Shown: positions 8,386 to 18,350, counted from the stretch's first letter. The stretch: DNA of 64,000 nt from Actinomadura rupiterrae (GCF_024172125.1 NZ_JAMZEA010000003.1:806001-870000), one strand, 5' to 3'. The notes: generated by a model from the sequence alone, not told the origin. Made by a program: numbers and translations.

Positions 8386-9306
8386 GACCTCGTAGAGGGC
8401 GACGCCGGCGGCGACGCCTGCGTTCAGCGACTCGGCCTGGCCGGGCATCGGGATCGTGACGAGCAGGTCGCAGGTCTCGGCGACCAGGCGGCCGAGGCCC
8501 TTGCCCTCCGAGCCGACGACCAGCACGAACGGGCCGTCCGCCACCTCGATGTCGCCGATCGCGGAGCCGCCGGCGGCGTCCAGTCCGGCGACGAAGCAGC
8601 CCGCCTTCTGGTACGCCTTCAGCTGCCGGGCGAGGTTGGTGGTCTGCGCCACAGGGACGGTCGCGAGCGTCCCGGCGGAGGTCTTCCACGCGCCCGCCGT
8701 GACACCGGCCGCGCGCCGCTCCGGCACCACGACGCCGGACGCGCCGAACGCGGCGGCGCTGCGGACGATCGCGCCGAGGTTGCGCGGGTCGGTGATCCCG
8801 TCCAGCGCGACGATCAGCGGGCGGGTGCCGCGCAGCAGGTCGTCGGCGTGCGCGTACCGGTACGGCTTGACCTGCAGCGCGATGCCCTGGTGGACGGAGC
8901 CGTCGGTGAGCCGGTCCAGCTCGTTGCGGCCGGCCTCCAGCAGCGGGATGCCCCGGTCCGCAGCGATCTGGATCGCTTCGCGGATCCGCTCGTCCCGCGC
9001 GTCGGTCACGTACAGCGCCGAGCCCGGAACCTTGGCGCGCAGGGCCTCCAGCACCGGGTTGCGGCCGGTGACCAGCTCGGGCGTCTCGCCGTTCGCCCGG
9101 CGCGCCCCGGCCGGACGCCCCGACGGCGTCCCCCCGGACTTGGCGGCGTCCGCGGCGGCCTTGCGCGCGGCGCGCGCCCCGCCCGGTCCGAGCGTGTCGG
9201 TGCCGGTCCGGCGGGAGCTCTTGACGGCGCGGGCCTTCTGGCGCTTACCGTGCCAGTGCCGGTCCTCGGCCTTCGGGGTAGGGCCCTTGCCCTTGCGCTT
9301 CGGCAT
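8365..9306 (-). CDS. rlmB: 23S rRNA (guanosine-2'-O)-methyltransferase RlmB
   Basis: A 313-residue SpoU/TrmH-family SPOUT methyltransferase that modifies a conserved 23S rRNA guanosine in the peptidyl transferase region using SAM. It has the basic actinobacterial N-terminal extension ([12 protein letters not shown]), the substrate-binding domain from about residue 75 ([13 protein letters not shown]), and the knotted SAM site: [30 protein letters not shown] and [12 protein letters not shown]. In many actinobacteria it directly follows cysS; here a Clp-domain gene lies between them. Confidence 0.93.
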   Translation of the reverse strand: MPKRKGKGPTPKAEDRHWHGKRQKARAVKSSRRTGTDTLGPGGARAARKAAADAAKSGGTPSGRPAGARRANGETPELVTGRNPVLEALRAKVPGSALYVTDARDERIREAIQIAADRGIPLLEAGRNELDRLTDGSVHQGIALQVKPYRYAHADDLLRGTRPLIVALDGITDPRNLGAIVRSAAAFGASGVVVPERRAAGVTAGAWKTSAGTLATVPVAQTTNLARQLKAYQKAGCFVAGLDAAGGSAIGDIEVADGPFVLVVGSEGKGLGRLVAETCDLLVTIPMPGQAESLNAGVAAGVALYEVSRHRAS

Positions 9307-9494
9307 GATCGTTACGCCCTTCGCGACGTTAGCGGGTTGCGATGCACGCCCTCGTGGCGTCGGGCGGCTGGATTCTCGGGCGCGCCCCTCATACCAACGC
9401 GCGCCCTCAAACCTCTGATTTTAGGCGTCCCCTCGCCCTGCCCGAACCATTCCCTCGCGCCGGACGCCGTCCCGCGACCCGCGAAGGCCGTCGG

Positions 9495-10079
9495 TCAGCC
9501 GCCGTCCTGGTCTTCCAGGCGGTCGGCCAGCCGGGCGAGATGGGCCTCGATCGCGGCGAGGCGGGCCTCGATGCGGTCGAGGCGGTCGTCATCGGCCGCC
9601 GCGCGAGACCCCCGGACGTGGGACATCGGCGTGATGCGCGGCGTCCGGCCGCGCAGCGACCGCTCGATCTCGCGCTGGACGGCCTTCAGGTCGCCGGTGC
9701 CGTCCAGCAGCACCCGGGCACCGAGGCCGCCGCCCTCGCGGATCATGCCGAGCAGCAGGTGACCTGGGACGATGACCTCGGAGCCGAGCCGGTTCGCCTC
9801 CCGCAGCCCGAGCTCCAGGACCTTCTTGGCGCGCGGCGTGAACGGCACGTGGTCCCGCGGCTCCTCCTCGTCGGCCGGGACGAGCTTGGCGATCGCCTCG
9901 CGCAGCCCGTCCAGGTCGAGCCCGGCGCGGGCGAGCACCGACCCGACCGCCGGTTCGTCCACCCGGGCGAGGCCGAGCAGCAGGTGCTCGGTCCCGATCA
10001 CCGAGTGCCGGAGCCGCCGGGCCTCGTCCTGCGAGAGGACGATCACCTGCCGCGCTTCGTCGGAGAACCGTTCGAACAC
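9495..10079 (-). CDS. ClpC-like N-terminal domain protein
   Basis: A 194-residue protein with two Clp_N repeats (residues about 1-70 and 78-145; MFERFSDEARQVIVLSQDEA, then FTPRAKKVLELGLREANRLG) and no AAA+ ATPase module. The C-terminus is a predicted coiled coil (DRLDRIEARLAAIEAHLARLAD). In full-length ClpC this domain binds substrates and adaptors, so a stand-alone copy may act as an adaptor, decoy or arginine-phosphate reader. It sits between cysS and rlmB on the same strand, with its own gap on each side. Confidence 0.85.
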   Translation of the reverse strand: MFERFSDEARQVIVLSQDEARRLRHSVIGTEHLLLGLARVDEPAVGSVLARAGLDLDGLREAIAKLVPADEEEPRDHVPFTPRAKKVLELGLREANRLGSEVIVPGHLLLGMIREGGGLGARVLLDGTGDLKAVQREIERSLRGRTPRITPMSHVRGSRAAADDDRLDRIEARLAAIEAHLARLADRLEDQDGG

Positions 10080-10312
10080 GGGACCACCTCGCAGGGATGC
10101 GACGGGACTGCGTCAATTGTGCCCCGGTTCGTCCACTTTCCCGGTAGGGCCGGACGTCCCAAACGCCCGATGGCCGGTTCCGGATCGCGGCCACGGCAAC
10201 GGAACGCGCGGGCCAGCACACCTAACGCCGCCCCGCGCGCTCCGCGGACAATTCAGCCACGCCGTCCCGCACCGAGGCGACACGCTCGGCCGCATCAAGT
10301 CGACGGGCTCGG

Positions 10313-10404
10313 CCGGGTCGAGCCGACCCACACGGCCGGGTCGAGCCGACCCACACGGCCGCGCCGAGCCGACCCACACGGCCGCGCCGAGCCGACCCGC
10401 ACGG
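10313..10404. repeat. 23-bp tandem repeat, four copies, downstream of cysS
   Basis: Four contiguous 23-bp units sharing CGAGCCGACCCACACGG. Copies 1-2 begin CCGGGT and copies 3-4 begin CCGCGC; the last copy differs at one further base. It starts 34 bases beyond the cysS stop and lies in the 358-base gap before the Clp-domain gene. No gene is visible in the gap. Confidence 0.9.
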
Positions 10405-10437
10405 CCATGTTGAGACGGCGCGCTCGGACCGGGCGGG

Positions 10438-11832
10438 TCAGTCGCGTTTGAGATCCCAGCGGGGGCCGTGGGGGGTGTCCTCGACGACGATGCCGGCGTC
10501 CGCGAGCTGGTCGCGGATGGCGTCGGACGCGGCGTAGTCCTTGCGCTTGCGCGCCTCCTGCCGCTGCTCCAGAGCCACCTTGACCAGGGCCTCCACCACC
10601 GGGGTCAGGTCGTCCCCGGCCGTGGCGTCCCACTCGTCCGACAGCGGGTCGAGGCCGAGCACGCCGGTCATCGCCCGGACAGACGCCAAGTGCCGGTGGG
10701 CGGCGTCCTTGTCCTCGGCGGCGAGCGCGTTGTTGCCCTCGCGGACGGTCTCGTGCACGACGGCGAGCGCCTGCGGGACGCCCAGGTCGTCGTCCATGGC
10801 CTGGACGAACGCGGGCGGCAGCGGGCCGGGCTCGGCGTCCCCGACGATCTCGGCGGCGCGCTTCACGAAGCCCTCGATGCGCTGGTAGGCCGCCACCGCC
10901 TCGGCGAGCGAGGCGTCGGTGTAGTCCATCAGCGACCGGTAGTGCGCGAACGCGAGGTAGTAGCGCACCTCGACCGGGCGGGCGCGTTCGAGCAGGTCGG
11001 GCAGCAGCACCACGTTGCCGATCGACTTGCTCATCTTCTCGCCGTCCACGGTGAGCAGCCCGTTGTGCATCCAGTAGCGGGCGAACCCGTCCCCCGCCGC
11101 CTTGGACTGAGCGATCTCGTTCTCGTGGTGCGGGAAGATCAGGTCGACGCCGCCGCCGTGGATGTCGAACGCCGTGCCGAGGTACATCGTCGCCATCGCC
11201 GAGCACTCCAGGTGCCAGCCCGGACGGCCCTCGCCCCACGGCGTCTCCCACGCGGGCTCGCCCGGCTTGGCGCCCTTCCAGAGCGCGAAGTCGCGCGGGT
11301 CGCGCTTGGCGTCCTCGTTCGGGGTGTCCCCGGCCGAGCGCATGTTCTCCAGCTTCTGGTTCGACAGCTCGCCGTACCGGTCGGCCCAGGAGTTCACGTC
11401 GAAGTACACGTCGCCCTCGGACGCGTACGCGTGCCCGTTCTCGATCAGCCGCCGCATCAGCTTGATCATCTCCGGGACGTGCCCGGTCGCGCGCGGCTCG
11501 ACCGTGGGCGGCAGGCAGCCGAGCTGCTCGTAGCCGCGCCCGAAGATCCGCTGGTTGCCCTCGGCGACGGCGAACCACGGCGTCCCGGTGGCCGCCGCCA
11601 CGTTGATGATCTTGTCGTCGATGTCGGTGACGTTCCGGACGAAGGTCACCTCGTACCCCGACGTCCGCAGCCACCGCAGCAGCACGTCGTAGATCACGCC
11701 CGACCGGAGGTGTCCGATGTGCGGGGCGGCCTGCGGTGTCGCACCACACACGTACATCCCCACGCGGCCCTCGCGAAGCGGCTCGAACGTGCGGACGATA
11801 CGGGTGCTGGTGTCGTAAAGGCGCAGGCTCAC
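10438..11832 (-). CDS. cysS: Cysteinyl-tRNA synthetase
   Basis: A 464-residue class I aminoacyl-tRNA synthetase charging tRNA-Cys. The HIGH motif is PHIGHLRSG near residue 37, with the preceding zinc Cys in [16 protein letters not shown] is the second ATP-binding signature, and the DALR-type anticodon domain follows. Length matches the family. An MshC paralogue is excluded by the full C-terminal domain and the LRLYDTSTR start typical of CysS. In relatives it follows ispF directly; here ispF is 8.5 kb away. Confidence 0.95.
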   Translation of the reverse strand: MSLRLYDTSTRIVRTFEPLREGRVGMYVCGATPQAAPHIGHLRSGVIYDVLLRWLRTSGYEVTFVRNVTDIDDKIINVAAATGTPWFAVAEGNQRIFGRGYEQLGCLPPTVEPRATGHVPEMIKLMRRLIENGHAYASEGDVYFDVNSWADRYGELSNQKLENMRSAGDTPNEDAKRDPRDFALWKGAKPGEPAWETPWGEGRPGWHLECSAMATMYLGTAFDIHGGGVDLIFPHHENEIAQSKAAGDGFARYWMHNGLLTVDGEKMSKSIGNVVLLPDLLERARPVEVRYYLAFAHYRSLMDYTDASLAEAVAAYQRIEGFVKRAAEIVGDAEPGPLPPAFVQAMDDDLGVPQALAVVHETVREGNNALAAEDKDAAHRHLASVRAMTGVLGLDPLSDEWDATAGDDLTPVVEALVKVALEQRQEARKRKDYAASDAIRDQLADAGIVVEDTPHGPRWDLKRD

Positions 11833-11924
11833 GCCCCCAGGTTATTGGATCGCCCCCCGCTCAGGTGACCCCAAACACCCTTTCCCTAGCGGCCGGACGC
11901 CCCAACGGCCGCGGGCTCCAAAGG

Positions 11925-12314
11925 TCAGCGGGTGAAGACGTACGTCGGGGTCACCCGGACGATGACGCGATCCGCCGGGACGGGCTCCTCCCACGAGCCG
12001 CCCGTGTACTTCTTGGACAGCTCCTCGATGAGGGCGGCGTCCGGGTCGTCCACGATGGTGACCGTGCCGCGGACCTCGGCGTAGTCGTACGGGTTCGCGA
12101 TGTCGTACGTGGTCAGGTTGACGCGCGGGTCGCGGACGAGGTTGGTGTACTTGCGGCGGCCCTTGGTCGTGGAGAACACGATCTGGTCGCCGTCCACCTT
12201 GGCCCACACCGGGCTCCCCTGCGGCGAGCCGTCCGGGTTGAGCGTCGCCACGGTCACGAAGTTCCTGCCGTCGAACAGCTCGCGGGCCTTGTCGTTGAGC
12301 GCCTTCTCGGCCAT
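11925..12314 (-). CDS. PPOX-class F420-dependent oxidoreductase-like protein
   Basis: A 129-residue split beta-barrel flavin/deazaflavin-binding protein. It has the family opening FVTVATLNPDGSPQGSPVW and the KGRRKYTNLVRDPRVNLTTYD stretch that lines the cofactor pocket. Related short actinobacterial proteins use F420 or bind FMN or heme, so both the cofactor and reaction stay open. Its own ATG is preceded by GAAGGGGGCGGC. It lies between cysS and the PH-like membrane protein, all on the minus strand. Confidence 0.8.
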   Translation of the reverse strand: MAEKALNDKARELFDGRNFVTVATLNPDGSPQGSPVWAKVDGDQIVFSTTKGRRKYTNLVRDPRVNLTTYDIANPYDYAEVRGTVTIVDDPDAALIEELSKKYTGGSWEEPVPADRVIVRVTPTYVFTR

Positions 12315-12406
12315 GCCGCCCCCTTCGGAAGATCACCTGCTCCCCGCATCCTCGCACGCCCCAGGAGCCCCACCCCCGCGCGGGGCCGTCCCTTCCCGCG
12401 AGCCCG

Positions 12407-13177
12407 CTAGCGGACGGGCCGGTCGCGCGTGGCGGGCTTCCAGGCGCAGAGCTGCACGAACGCGACCGCATTGGGCGTGTGGGCGGCCAGCGCGGTCAGC
12501 TCCCGGCCGTCGACCGTGCTCACCCGGACGATCCCGTTCCCCATGCCCACCTCGCGCACGGCGGACCACGGGACCCACTGGCCGTCCTTGCAGACGCCTT
12601 CCTGGGCCACCTCGAACGCCCCGAACCGGACCGTCCCGCCGCTCCGCACGACCGCCGCCAGGCGCGGGACGACCCGGGCCGTGACCTCGGCGACGATCAC
12701 CTCACCCAGGCTGCGGACATCCGGCAGGCGATCGTCCAGCGGCAGATCGCGTCCGCCCTGGGCGGTGACGGTGAACTGCCACCGCGTCCGCTCGCGCTTC
12801 CCACCGCGGACGCCCGCGACGGTCACGGCGGACAGATCGTCCCAGTGGTACGCGGCCGTCCGGCCCGTCCCGGCGTAGACCAGACCGCCGTCGAACAGGT
12901 ACACGACGGGCCTGCGCTCCCGCAGCCCGCCCCGCAACAAGATCCACACCGCCAGCACCAGGTACCCAACCGCAACGGCGGCCGCGAGCACCCCGATCCA
13001 GATCCGCCCCGCCACCAGATAGGACGCCGCGGCAGGCGCGAGCACAAGGACGGCGAGGATCAGCAGCACCAGCCAGCCGACCGCCCGCCGGCGTCCGACC
13101 CGACCGTCGAACACCCGGACCGGCACGCCCAGCCCGTGCGCCGCCGCGCGCTCCAGCACCGGATGAGGAAGTGGCAC
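12407..13177 (-). CDS. Two-TM membrane protein with PH-like domain
   Basis: A 256-residue protein with a GTG start. Two adjacent hydrophobic helices cover residues about 32-82 (WLVLLILAVLVLAPAAASYL and VLAAAVAVGYLVLAVWILL). The remaining cytoplasmic part resembles a bacterial pleckstrin-like fold: YLFDGGLVYAG, TAAYHWDDLSAVTVAG, TRWQFTVTAQGG, then QWVPWSAVREVGMGNGIVRVST. Such proteins are common in actinomycetes and mostly unassigned. No operon partner suggests a role. Confidence 0.65.
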   Translation of the reverse strand: MPLPHPVLERAAAHGLGVPVRVFDGRVGRRRAVGWLVLLILAVLVLAPAAASYLVAGRIWIGVLAAAVAVGYLVLAVWILLRGGLRERRPVVYLFDGGLVYAGTGRTAAYHWDDLSAVTVAGVRGGKRERTRWQFTVTAQGGRDLPLDDRLPDVRSLGEVIVAEVTARVVPRLAAVVRSGGTVRFGAFEVAQEGVCKDGQWVPWSAVREVGMGNGIVRVSTVDGRELTALAAHTPNAVAFVQLCAWKPATRDRPVR

Positions 13178-13358
13178 AAACTACCGCTTACCCCAACCCA
13201 CCCGAAGAAATTCCCCACCCCCCGCCATACCACCCTCACCCCACCCGCCGGCCAGAAGCCACCGCCCGCGCGCGCCAAGCCGGGCGGAGTTGGTCGGCGT
13301 GGGGACGACCGGTGTGGGCCCGGCTTGGCGCGTGGTGGTGTGGGAGCGGGCTGGCGGG

Positions 13359-14549
13359 TCAGGTGGCGGTGCGGGCCCAGGTCCAGGCGTATTCGGGGTC
13401 CTCGCAGCGGCGTGCGGCGGGCCCCAGGTCCAGGGGACGGAAGGTGTCGATCATGACGGCGAGCTCGGTCGCGCGGTCGTGGCCCTGCTTGACCGCGTCG
13501 ATCACCGCCTCCACGGCGCCCGGCTGCGGGCCGTGCGTGAAACCGGCCGGGTGCAGCGAGATCGAGCCGATGCCGATGCCGGAGCCCTTCCGGGCCGTGT
13601 AGTCCCCGCCGACGTAGAACATCATCTCATCGGAGTCCACGTTGTGGTGGTTGTACGGGATCGGCACGGCCTCCTCATGGAAGTCGAGCGGGCGCGGGCA
13701 GAAGGAGCAGATCACGAAGTTCGGCCCCTCGAACGTCTGGTGGACGGGTGGCGGCGCGTGCGTCCGCTTCACGATGGGCTCGAAGTCGTGGATGTTGAAC
13801 ACGTACGGGTACAGGTAGCCGTCCCAGCCGACCACGTCGAACGGGTGGTGCAGGTACGTCAGCCTGGACAGTCCCCCGCGCGTGCGCACGATGACCGGCA
13901 CCTCGCCGCCGTCCGCCTGCAAGGGCTCGGTGGGCGCGCGCAGATCGCGCTCGCTGTACGGCGCGTGCTCAAGGAACTGGCCGAACTGCGAGAGGTACCG
14001 CTTGGGCGGACGCACATGACCGCTGGCCTCGATGACGAGCGCGCGCAGCGTCTCGCCGTCCTGCGGGACCCACCGGTGGATCGTCCCGGTCGGGATCACC
14101 ACGTAGTCGCCCTCGCCGACCTCCAGCGCGCCATAGGTGGACTCGAACGTCGCCCGTCCCGTCTGGACGTAGACGACCTCCGCGCCGACCGAGTTGCGGT
14201 ACAGCTCGCTCGGACCGCCGGAGGACGCCACGAACGACATCCGGACGTCCTGGTTGCCGAACAGGACCTGGCGGCCGAGCACCATGTCCCCGCCGACCGG
14301 GAGGTCCTGGGTGCGGTAGCCGCGCGGTTGCAGCGGATGGTTCGGGGCCAGGCCCTCCGACACCGCCGCGTCGTCCAGGCCCTCGCTCTTGATGATCGCG
14401 GTGGGCGCGTACCGGTGGTACAGCAGGCTCGAATCGGAGGAGAACCCCTCCTCGCCCATCAACTCCTCGGCGTAGAGACCGCCGTCCGGACGGCGGAACT
14501 GCACGTGACGCTTGCGTGGGACCTCGCCCACGACCCGGTAGTACGGCAT
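13359..14549 (-). CDS. hmgA: Homogentisate 1,2-dioxygenase
   Basis: A 396-residue cupin-fold ring-cleaving dioxygenase converting homogentisate to maleylacetoacetate in tyrosine/phenylalanine catabolism. It has PLQPRGYRTQDLPVGGDMV, GTIHRWVP, and the C-terminal iron-site region PYNHHNVDSDEMMFYVGG followed by HPAGFTHGPQPG. The ATG at 14549 has GGAGGC at correct spacing. Fumarylacetoacetase, the last enzyme of the pathway, is encoded 4 kb away on the other strand; a maleylacetoacetate isomerase is not in the window. Confidence 0.93.
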   Translation of the reverse strand: MPYYRVVGEVPRKRHVQFRRPDGGLYAEELMGEEGFSSDSSLLYHRYAPTAIIKSEGLDDAAVSEGLAPNHPLQPRGYRTQDLPVGGDMVLGRQVLFGNQDVRMSFVASSGGPSELYRNSVGAEVVYVQTGRATFESTYGALEVGEGDYVVIPTGTIHRWVPQDGETLRALVIEASGHVRPPKRYLSQFGQFLEHAPYSERDLRAPTEPLQADGGEVPVIVRTRGGLSRLTYLHHPFDVVGWDGYLYPYVFNIHDFEPIVKRTHAPPPVHQTFEGPNFVICSFCPRPLDFHEEAVPIPYNHHNVDSDEMMFYVGGDYTARKGSGIGIGSISLHPAGFTHGPQPGAVEAVIDAVKQGHDRATELAVMIDTFRPLDLGPAARRCEDPEYAWTWARTAT

Positions 14550-14692
14550 CGCTGCCTCCAGTAGGGGACGCCATCGTCATCAACACCGTACGTCCCGACA
14601 CGTTTCGGACGCAGCATCCGGGATCCCGGCGCCGCGCGTCCGTCCTGGTTACTGTGGGTGCCGCCGATCCCCCTCCCGAACGACGAGCCGCG

Positions 14693-16264
14693 ATGTCGCC
14701 CGAAGCGCCCCCGTCCCGCCTGCCGCGCCGCCTCCTCATGGCCTGCGCCGCACTCCTGGTGACCCTGCTGACCGCAGCCGCCTGCGCCCTGACCTGGAAC
14801 ATCCTGCGCGACCTGGCCGAGGCCGGCGGGATCGACCCGAAATGGTCGTCCGTTTACCCGGGGGCGGCCGACGCCCTGCTCATCCTGACCCTCCTGTCCC
14901 TCCTGGCGGCCCGCCACGCCCGCTGGTGGACCCGCGCCCTCCGCTGGACGCTCCTGCTCCTCCTCCTGGCAGGCCTCTCCTGGGCCGCGTTCCAACACGC
15001 CGTCTGGGGCTACAAGTCCCTGCCCGCCAAGCCCCTACGCGGAACCGTCGCCATAGCCCCGCACGCCATGCTCCTCATAGGCGTCTGGCTATGGCTGACC
15101 ACCCTCCGCCTACTCCGAACCCCCACCCGCCGACCCCCCACACCGGAACCGGAGCAACCTCCCGCGCCGCCCACCTCAGAAGAATCCCCTCTCCACCTCT
15201 TCTTCCCGGACGAAGAACCCCCCGCGCCCGCCCCAGCCGAGTTGGAGGCGCCCAAGCCGAGCTTCCTCGACCTGAGCAACAACGACCTCGAACCGGACGA
15301 ACCCGCCCCACACGAGCTGGCCCCCGCCCCGTCCACAACCAGCCCGAACGGCCACCACCCGAACACCATCCACCTCACCCCACCCCCGCCCGAACCAGTC
15401 ACGCCCGGACCGAGCACACCCGAGGACAGCACGCCCGAACCGAGCACAGCCGAGCCGAGCACGCCCGAACTCAGCCCGGCCGAGCCGAGCACGCCCAAGC
15501 TGAGCCCGGCCGAGCCAGGCACGCGCGAGCCGAGCACGCTCAAGCTCAGCTCGGCCGAACCCGGCACGCGCGAGCCGAGCACGCTCAAGCTCAGCTCGGC
15601 CGAACCCGGCACGCGCGAGCCGAGCATGCCCAAGGTCAGCCCAGCCGAGCCGAGCACGCTCAAGCTCAGCCCGGCCGAGCCGGGCACGGCCGAGTTGAAC
15701 GCACACGACCTGCCCCCGAACGAACTCGACGAGGACGAAGCGGCCCAGCACGCCACTCTCGCCGTCGAGCCAACGGCCGAAGCCCCATCACCCCCTCACC
15801 CAAGCGCGGACGACCACGCCTCCACGCAGCCAGAAGGCACCACGGGCGCTCCCTCCACGCCAGAAGCAACCGCGACCACGCCAGCCTGGTCAGAAGGCAC
15901 AGCGACCACTCCAACCTGGGCAGAGGGCACCGCGACCACTCCAGCCACGTCCGACGGCGCGTCCCCCTCCCCGACCAAAGCGTCGGCAGCCCTCCCGGAC
16001 CTGGCCGAAGAAGACGGCACCGACCCACCCGTCGTGGACCGCGCCGAGGACCCGGACGCCGGCGATGACGACCGCAGCCCCAGCCGAGGCCGCCACGCCC
16101 TCCGCCTTCCCCGGTCCAACAACGCGCCCAAGCCGTCCCCGCCAGGAGACACACTCCTTCCCTCCCCGGTCCCGGCCGATACGGACACCGACGAGCCCTC
16201 CACCTGGGACTTGAACCCTCCCTCCAGCACCCTCCGCAGCTCCCCCACACCCCCAGCGGACTAA
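14693..16264 (+). CDS. DUF2637-like membrane protein with long repetitive tail
   Basis: A 523-residue protein starting at ATG 14693. The first 150 residues hold four hydrophobic helices (LLMACAALLVTLLTAAACAL, ADALLILTLLSLLAARHA, ALRWTLLLLLLAGLSWAAF, AIAPHAMLLIGVWLWLTTL), similar to the DUF2637/SpdA-like membrane domains of actinomycetes. The remaining 370 residues are Pro/Glu/Thr/Ser-rich, with a repeated 15-residue unit (PGTREPSTLKLSSAE), presumably disordered. The function is unknown. It is divergent from hmgA, with a short shared promoter region. Confidence 0.65.
   Translation: MSPEAPPSRLPRRLLMACAALLVTLLTAAACALTWNILRDLAEAGGIDPKWSSVYPGAADALLILTLLSLLAARHARWWTRALRWTLLLLLLAGLSWAAFQHAVWGYKSLPAKPLRGTVAIAPHAMLLIGVWLWLTTLRLLRTPTRRPPTPEPEQPPAPPTSEESPLHLFFPDEEPPAPAPAELEAPKPSFLDLSNNDLEPDEPAPHELAPAPSTTSPNGHHPNTIHLTPPPPEPVTPGPSTPEDSTPEPSTAEPSTPELSPAEPSTPKLSPAEPGTREPSTLKLSSAEPGTREPSTLKLSSAEPGTREPSMPKVSPAEPSTLKLSPAEPGTAELNAHDLPPNELDEDEAAQHATLAVEPTAEAPSPPHPSADDHASTQPEGTTGAPSTPEATATTPAWSEGTATTPTWAEGTATTPATSDGASPSPTKASAALPDLAEEDGTDPPVVDRAEDPDAGDDDRSPSRGRHALRLPRSNNAPKPSPPGDTLLPSPVPADTDTDEPSTWDLNPPSSTLRSSPTPPAD
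15400..15690. repeat. 15-residue coding repeat (45 bp)
   Basis: A degenerate array within the DUF2637-like gene. The central two units (15515-15559 and 15560-15604) are nearly identical 45-mers, with the third partial copy at 15605 on. The flanks decay into shorter 21-24-bp PSTPELSPAE-type units. In frame throughout, so it behaves as a length-variable stalk. Confidence 0.85.
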
Positions 16265-16309
16265 CGCCGGGCACCCCTGCTTGCGACGACCAGCAACTAC
16301 TCAGGCAGC

Positions 16310-17160
16310 GAGCGAGACTGACCGACGCTCGCCCGCGACCGAGCAAGTTGCACTGGCCCGCACAGTTCAGGCAGCGTGCGGGCTGAACAGCGCTCCCCCG
16401 CGAGAGACCGAACACCTCGCGCCGACTCGGACAGCTCAGACGGCGGGTGACTGACCAGGGCTCCCCCAGCCGACCGAGCAAAGCACGCCGTCCCCACACA
16501 GTCCGTGCAGCGTGCAGGCCGAACAGCGCTCCCCCCGCCAGACCGAACACCTCCCGCCGACCCCGGGCAACGCAGACGGCGAACGAGACTGAACCGGCCA
16601 CCCCCAGCCGGCCAAGCAAGATGCCCCGTCCCCACACAGCCCGTGCGGCGTGGTGGCCGAACAGCACCCCCGCGCCAGACCAAACACCTCCCGCCGACCC
16701 CGGACATCGCAGACGGCGAACGAGACTGAACCGGCCACCCCCAGCCGATCAAGCAAGATGCCCCGGCCCCGCGCAATCTCTGCGTGCAGGCCGAACAGCA
16801 CTCCCCGAACAAGACCGAACACCTCCCGCCGACGCCGGACAACGCAGACGGCGAACGAGACTGAACCGGCCACCCCCAGCCGACCAAGCAAGATGCCCCG
16901 TCCCCGTACAGTCCGCGCGGCGTGCAGGCCGAACCGCACTCCCCGCGCCAGGCCAAACGCCTCCCCATGACCCCGGACAGCTCAGACGGCGAGCGGGGCT
17001 GACCAGGCCTTCTTCAGGACCGAGGAAGGTGCGCTGGCCCCGCACAGCCACGGGCGGAGTGCAGGATGAACAGCACTGCCCGCGCGAGACCGCACGGCCC
17101 GCTGCCCCAGACAGGCGGCGGGTGACTGACCATGCCTCAGCCGAACGAGCAGGGAGCGCC
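16310..17160. repeat. Degenerate tandem array with about 135-bp period
   Basis: The 1279-base gap 16265-17543 holds no credible gene. Anchor word GAACACCTCCCGCCGAC recurs near 16410, 16545, 16682, 16817 and, decayed, 16953, giving steps of 135-137 bases. Each unit also carries AGACGGCGAACGAGACTGAACC and a CCAAGCAAGATGCCCCGTCC-like block. The units have diverged, and several frames stay open because the period is near a multiple of three. Confidence 0.85.
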
Positions 17161-17543
17161 GGGCCCACACTGGCCGGGCCTGGGTGGCTGACTTGTGCTG
17201 CCCAGGGCTGAACGAATGCCTTGCGCTGACCTCGGCTGGCTCAGGCCACAGTGAGGCTGGCCAGGGCCGTCTGCGGTCGGCAGGAGGCGTTGCGCTCGGA
17301 TCGAGCTGGCTGCGCGATGTTCGGGGCTGGCTAGTGCTGTCCGCGGCAGGCGGAACAGCTTGTGCTGGTCTCGGACGGCTCGGGGGGTTGGTCAGTGCTC
17401 CTTGGCGGCAGGGCGGGCGTGGGGCGCTGGGGTTGGGCTGGTTGGGCGGGGAGCGGGTGGTCAGGGCTGGCTTGGGCGGGTGGGGTTGGGGTGGGCCGGA
17501 ACTGGTCGGGTGGGGGCGGGGGTGCGCGGGTACGTTTTCGGTC

Positions 17544-18350
17544 ATGGGTCAACTGTTCGCTGGGTTCGTGGACGACGCGGCGCTGTTTCCGCCTGCGCGG
17601 GAGTCGTTGGAGACGGCACTGCCCGCCTATCGGGCGGCGGTCGGGGATGCCATGATCGGGCGGTTCCTGTGTCCGGCCTCGCGGGTGGCCGAGTTGCGGA
17701 CGCAGTTGCAGGCCGAGGACCTCCTGGATCTCGTGGTGATCGCGGACACGGGTGTGGACGGGCTGCCGAAGGTGCTGGAGGACGTGGCGTCCGAGCCTCG
17801 CGTGCGGTTGCGCGGGATCGAGATCGCCTTGCCGGAGGACGCGGACCAGGCGCGCGCGGCGACGGTGACGATCGCGTCGCTGCCCACAGAGGTGCCGGCC
17901 TTCCTTGAGGTGCGGCGGGCGGCCGGGTGGCACATGGTGATCGACGGGATCGCCGCCGCTCGTGAGGCCGGGGCCCAGGTCGGGGCCAAGCTCCGCACGG
18001 GCGGGCTGAGCGCCGACGCCTTCCCGTCGCCCGAGGAGGTCTCGGACTTCGTCGCCGTCTGCGGCGAGCGGCACGTCCCGTTCAAGTGCACGGCGGGACT
18101 CCACCACGCCGTCCGGCACACTGATCAGGAGACCGGCTTCGTCCATCACGGGTTCCTGAACATCCTGCTGGCCAGCGCGCACGGTGGCGCCGTCGAGGAT
18201 CTGGTGATGATCGACCCGGTCGCGGTCGCCGACCGCGTACGCGCCCTGACCGAGGACGAGCGCCAGATCGCCCGTCGCCTGTTCACCGCCTTCGGCTCCT
18301 GCGACATCGACTCTCCTCGCTCGGATCTCGCCACACTCGGCCTGCTCTGA
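17544..18350 (+). CDS. Conserved hypothetical protein upstream of fumarylacetoacetase
   Basis: A 268-residue soluble protein starting at ATG 17544; the upstream open extension is repeat-derived and rejected. It looks like an alpha/beta barrel: alternating strands such as LLDLVVIADTG, RLRGIEIALPE, GWHMVIDGIAAAREAG and VGAKLRTGGLS, ending with VPFKCTAGLHHAVRHTD and GFVHHGFLNILLAS. I know no assigned function. Its place 304 bases before fumarylacetoacetase, on the same strand, suggests a link to aromatic amino acid catabolism, but this is inference. Confidence 0.75.
   Translation: MGQLFAGFVDDAALFPPARESLETALPAYRAAVGDAMIGRFLCPASRVAELRTQLQAEDLLDLVVIADTGVDGLPKVLEDVASEPRVRLRGIEIALPEDADQARAATVTIASLPTEVPAFLEVRRAAGWHMVIDGIAAAREAGAQVGAKLRTGGLSADAFPSPEEVSDFVAVCGERHVPFKCTAGLHHAVRHTDQETGFVHHGFLNILLASAHGGAVEDLVMIDPVAVADRVRALTEDERQIARRLFTAFGSCDIDSPRSDLATLGLL

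Noticed and set aside
10313..10404. Possible CRISPR array
   Set aside because: The 23-bp units are contiguous without spacers, and no cas genes are nearby. The same holds for every other repeat block here.
11736..12410. Plus-strand frame over the cysS start and PPOX gene
   Set aside because: Antisense to a PPOX-family gene with strong motifs.
16297..16968. Cys/Trp-rich minus-strand repeat protein in the 135-bp array
   Set aside because: Open only because the period is near a multiple of three. No start signal, all six frames are similarly open, and unit lengths vary by 1-2 bases, which would break the frame.
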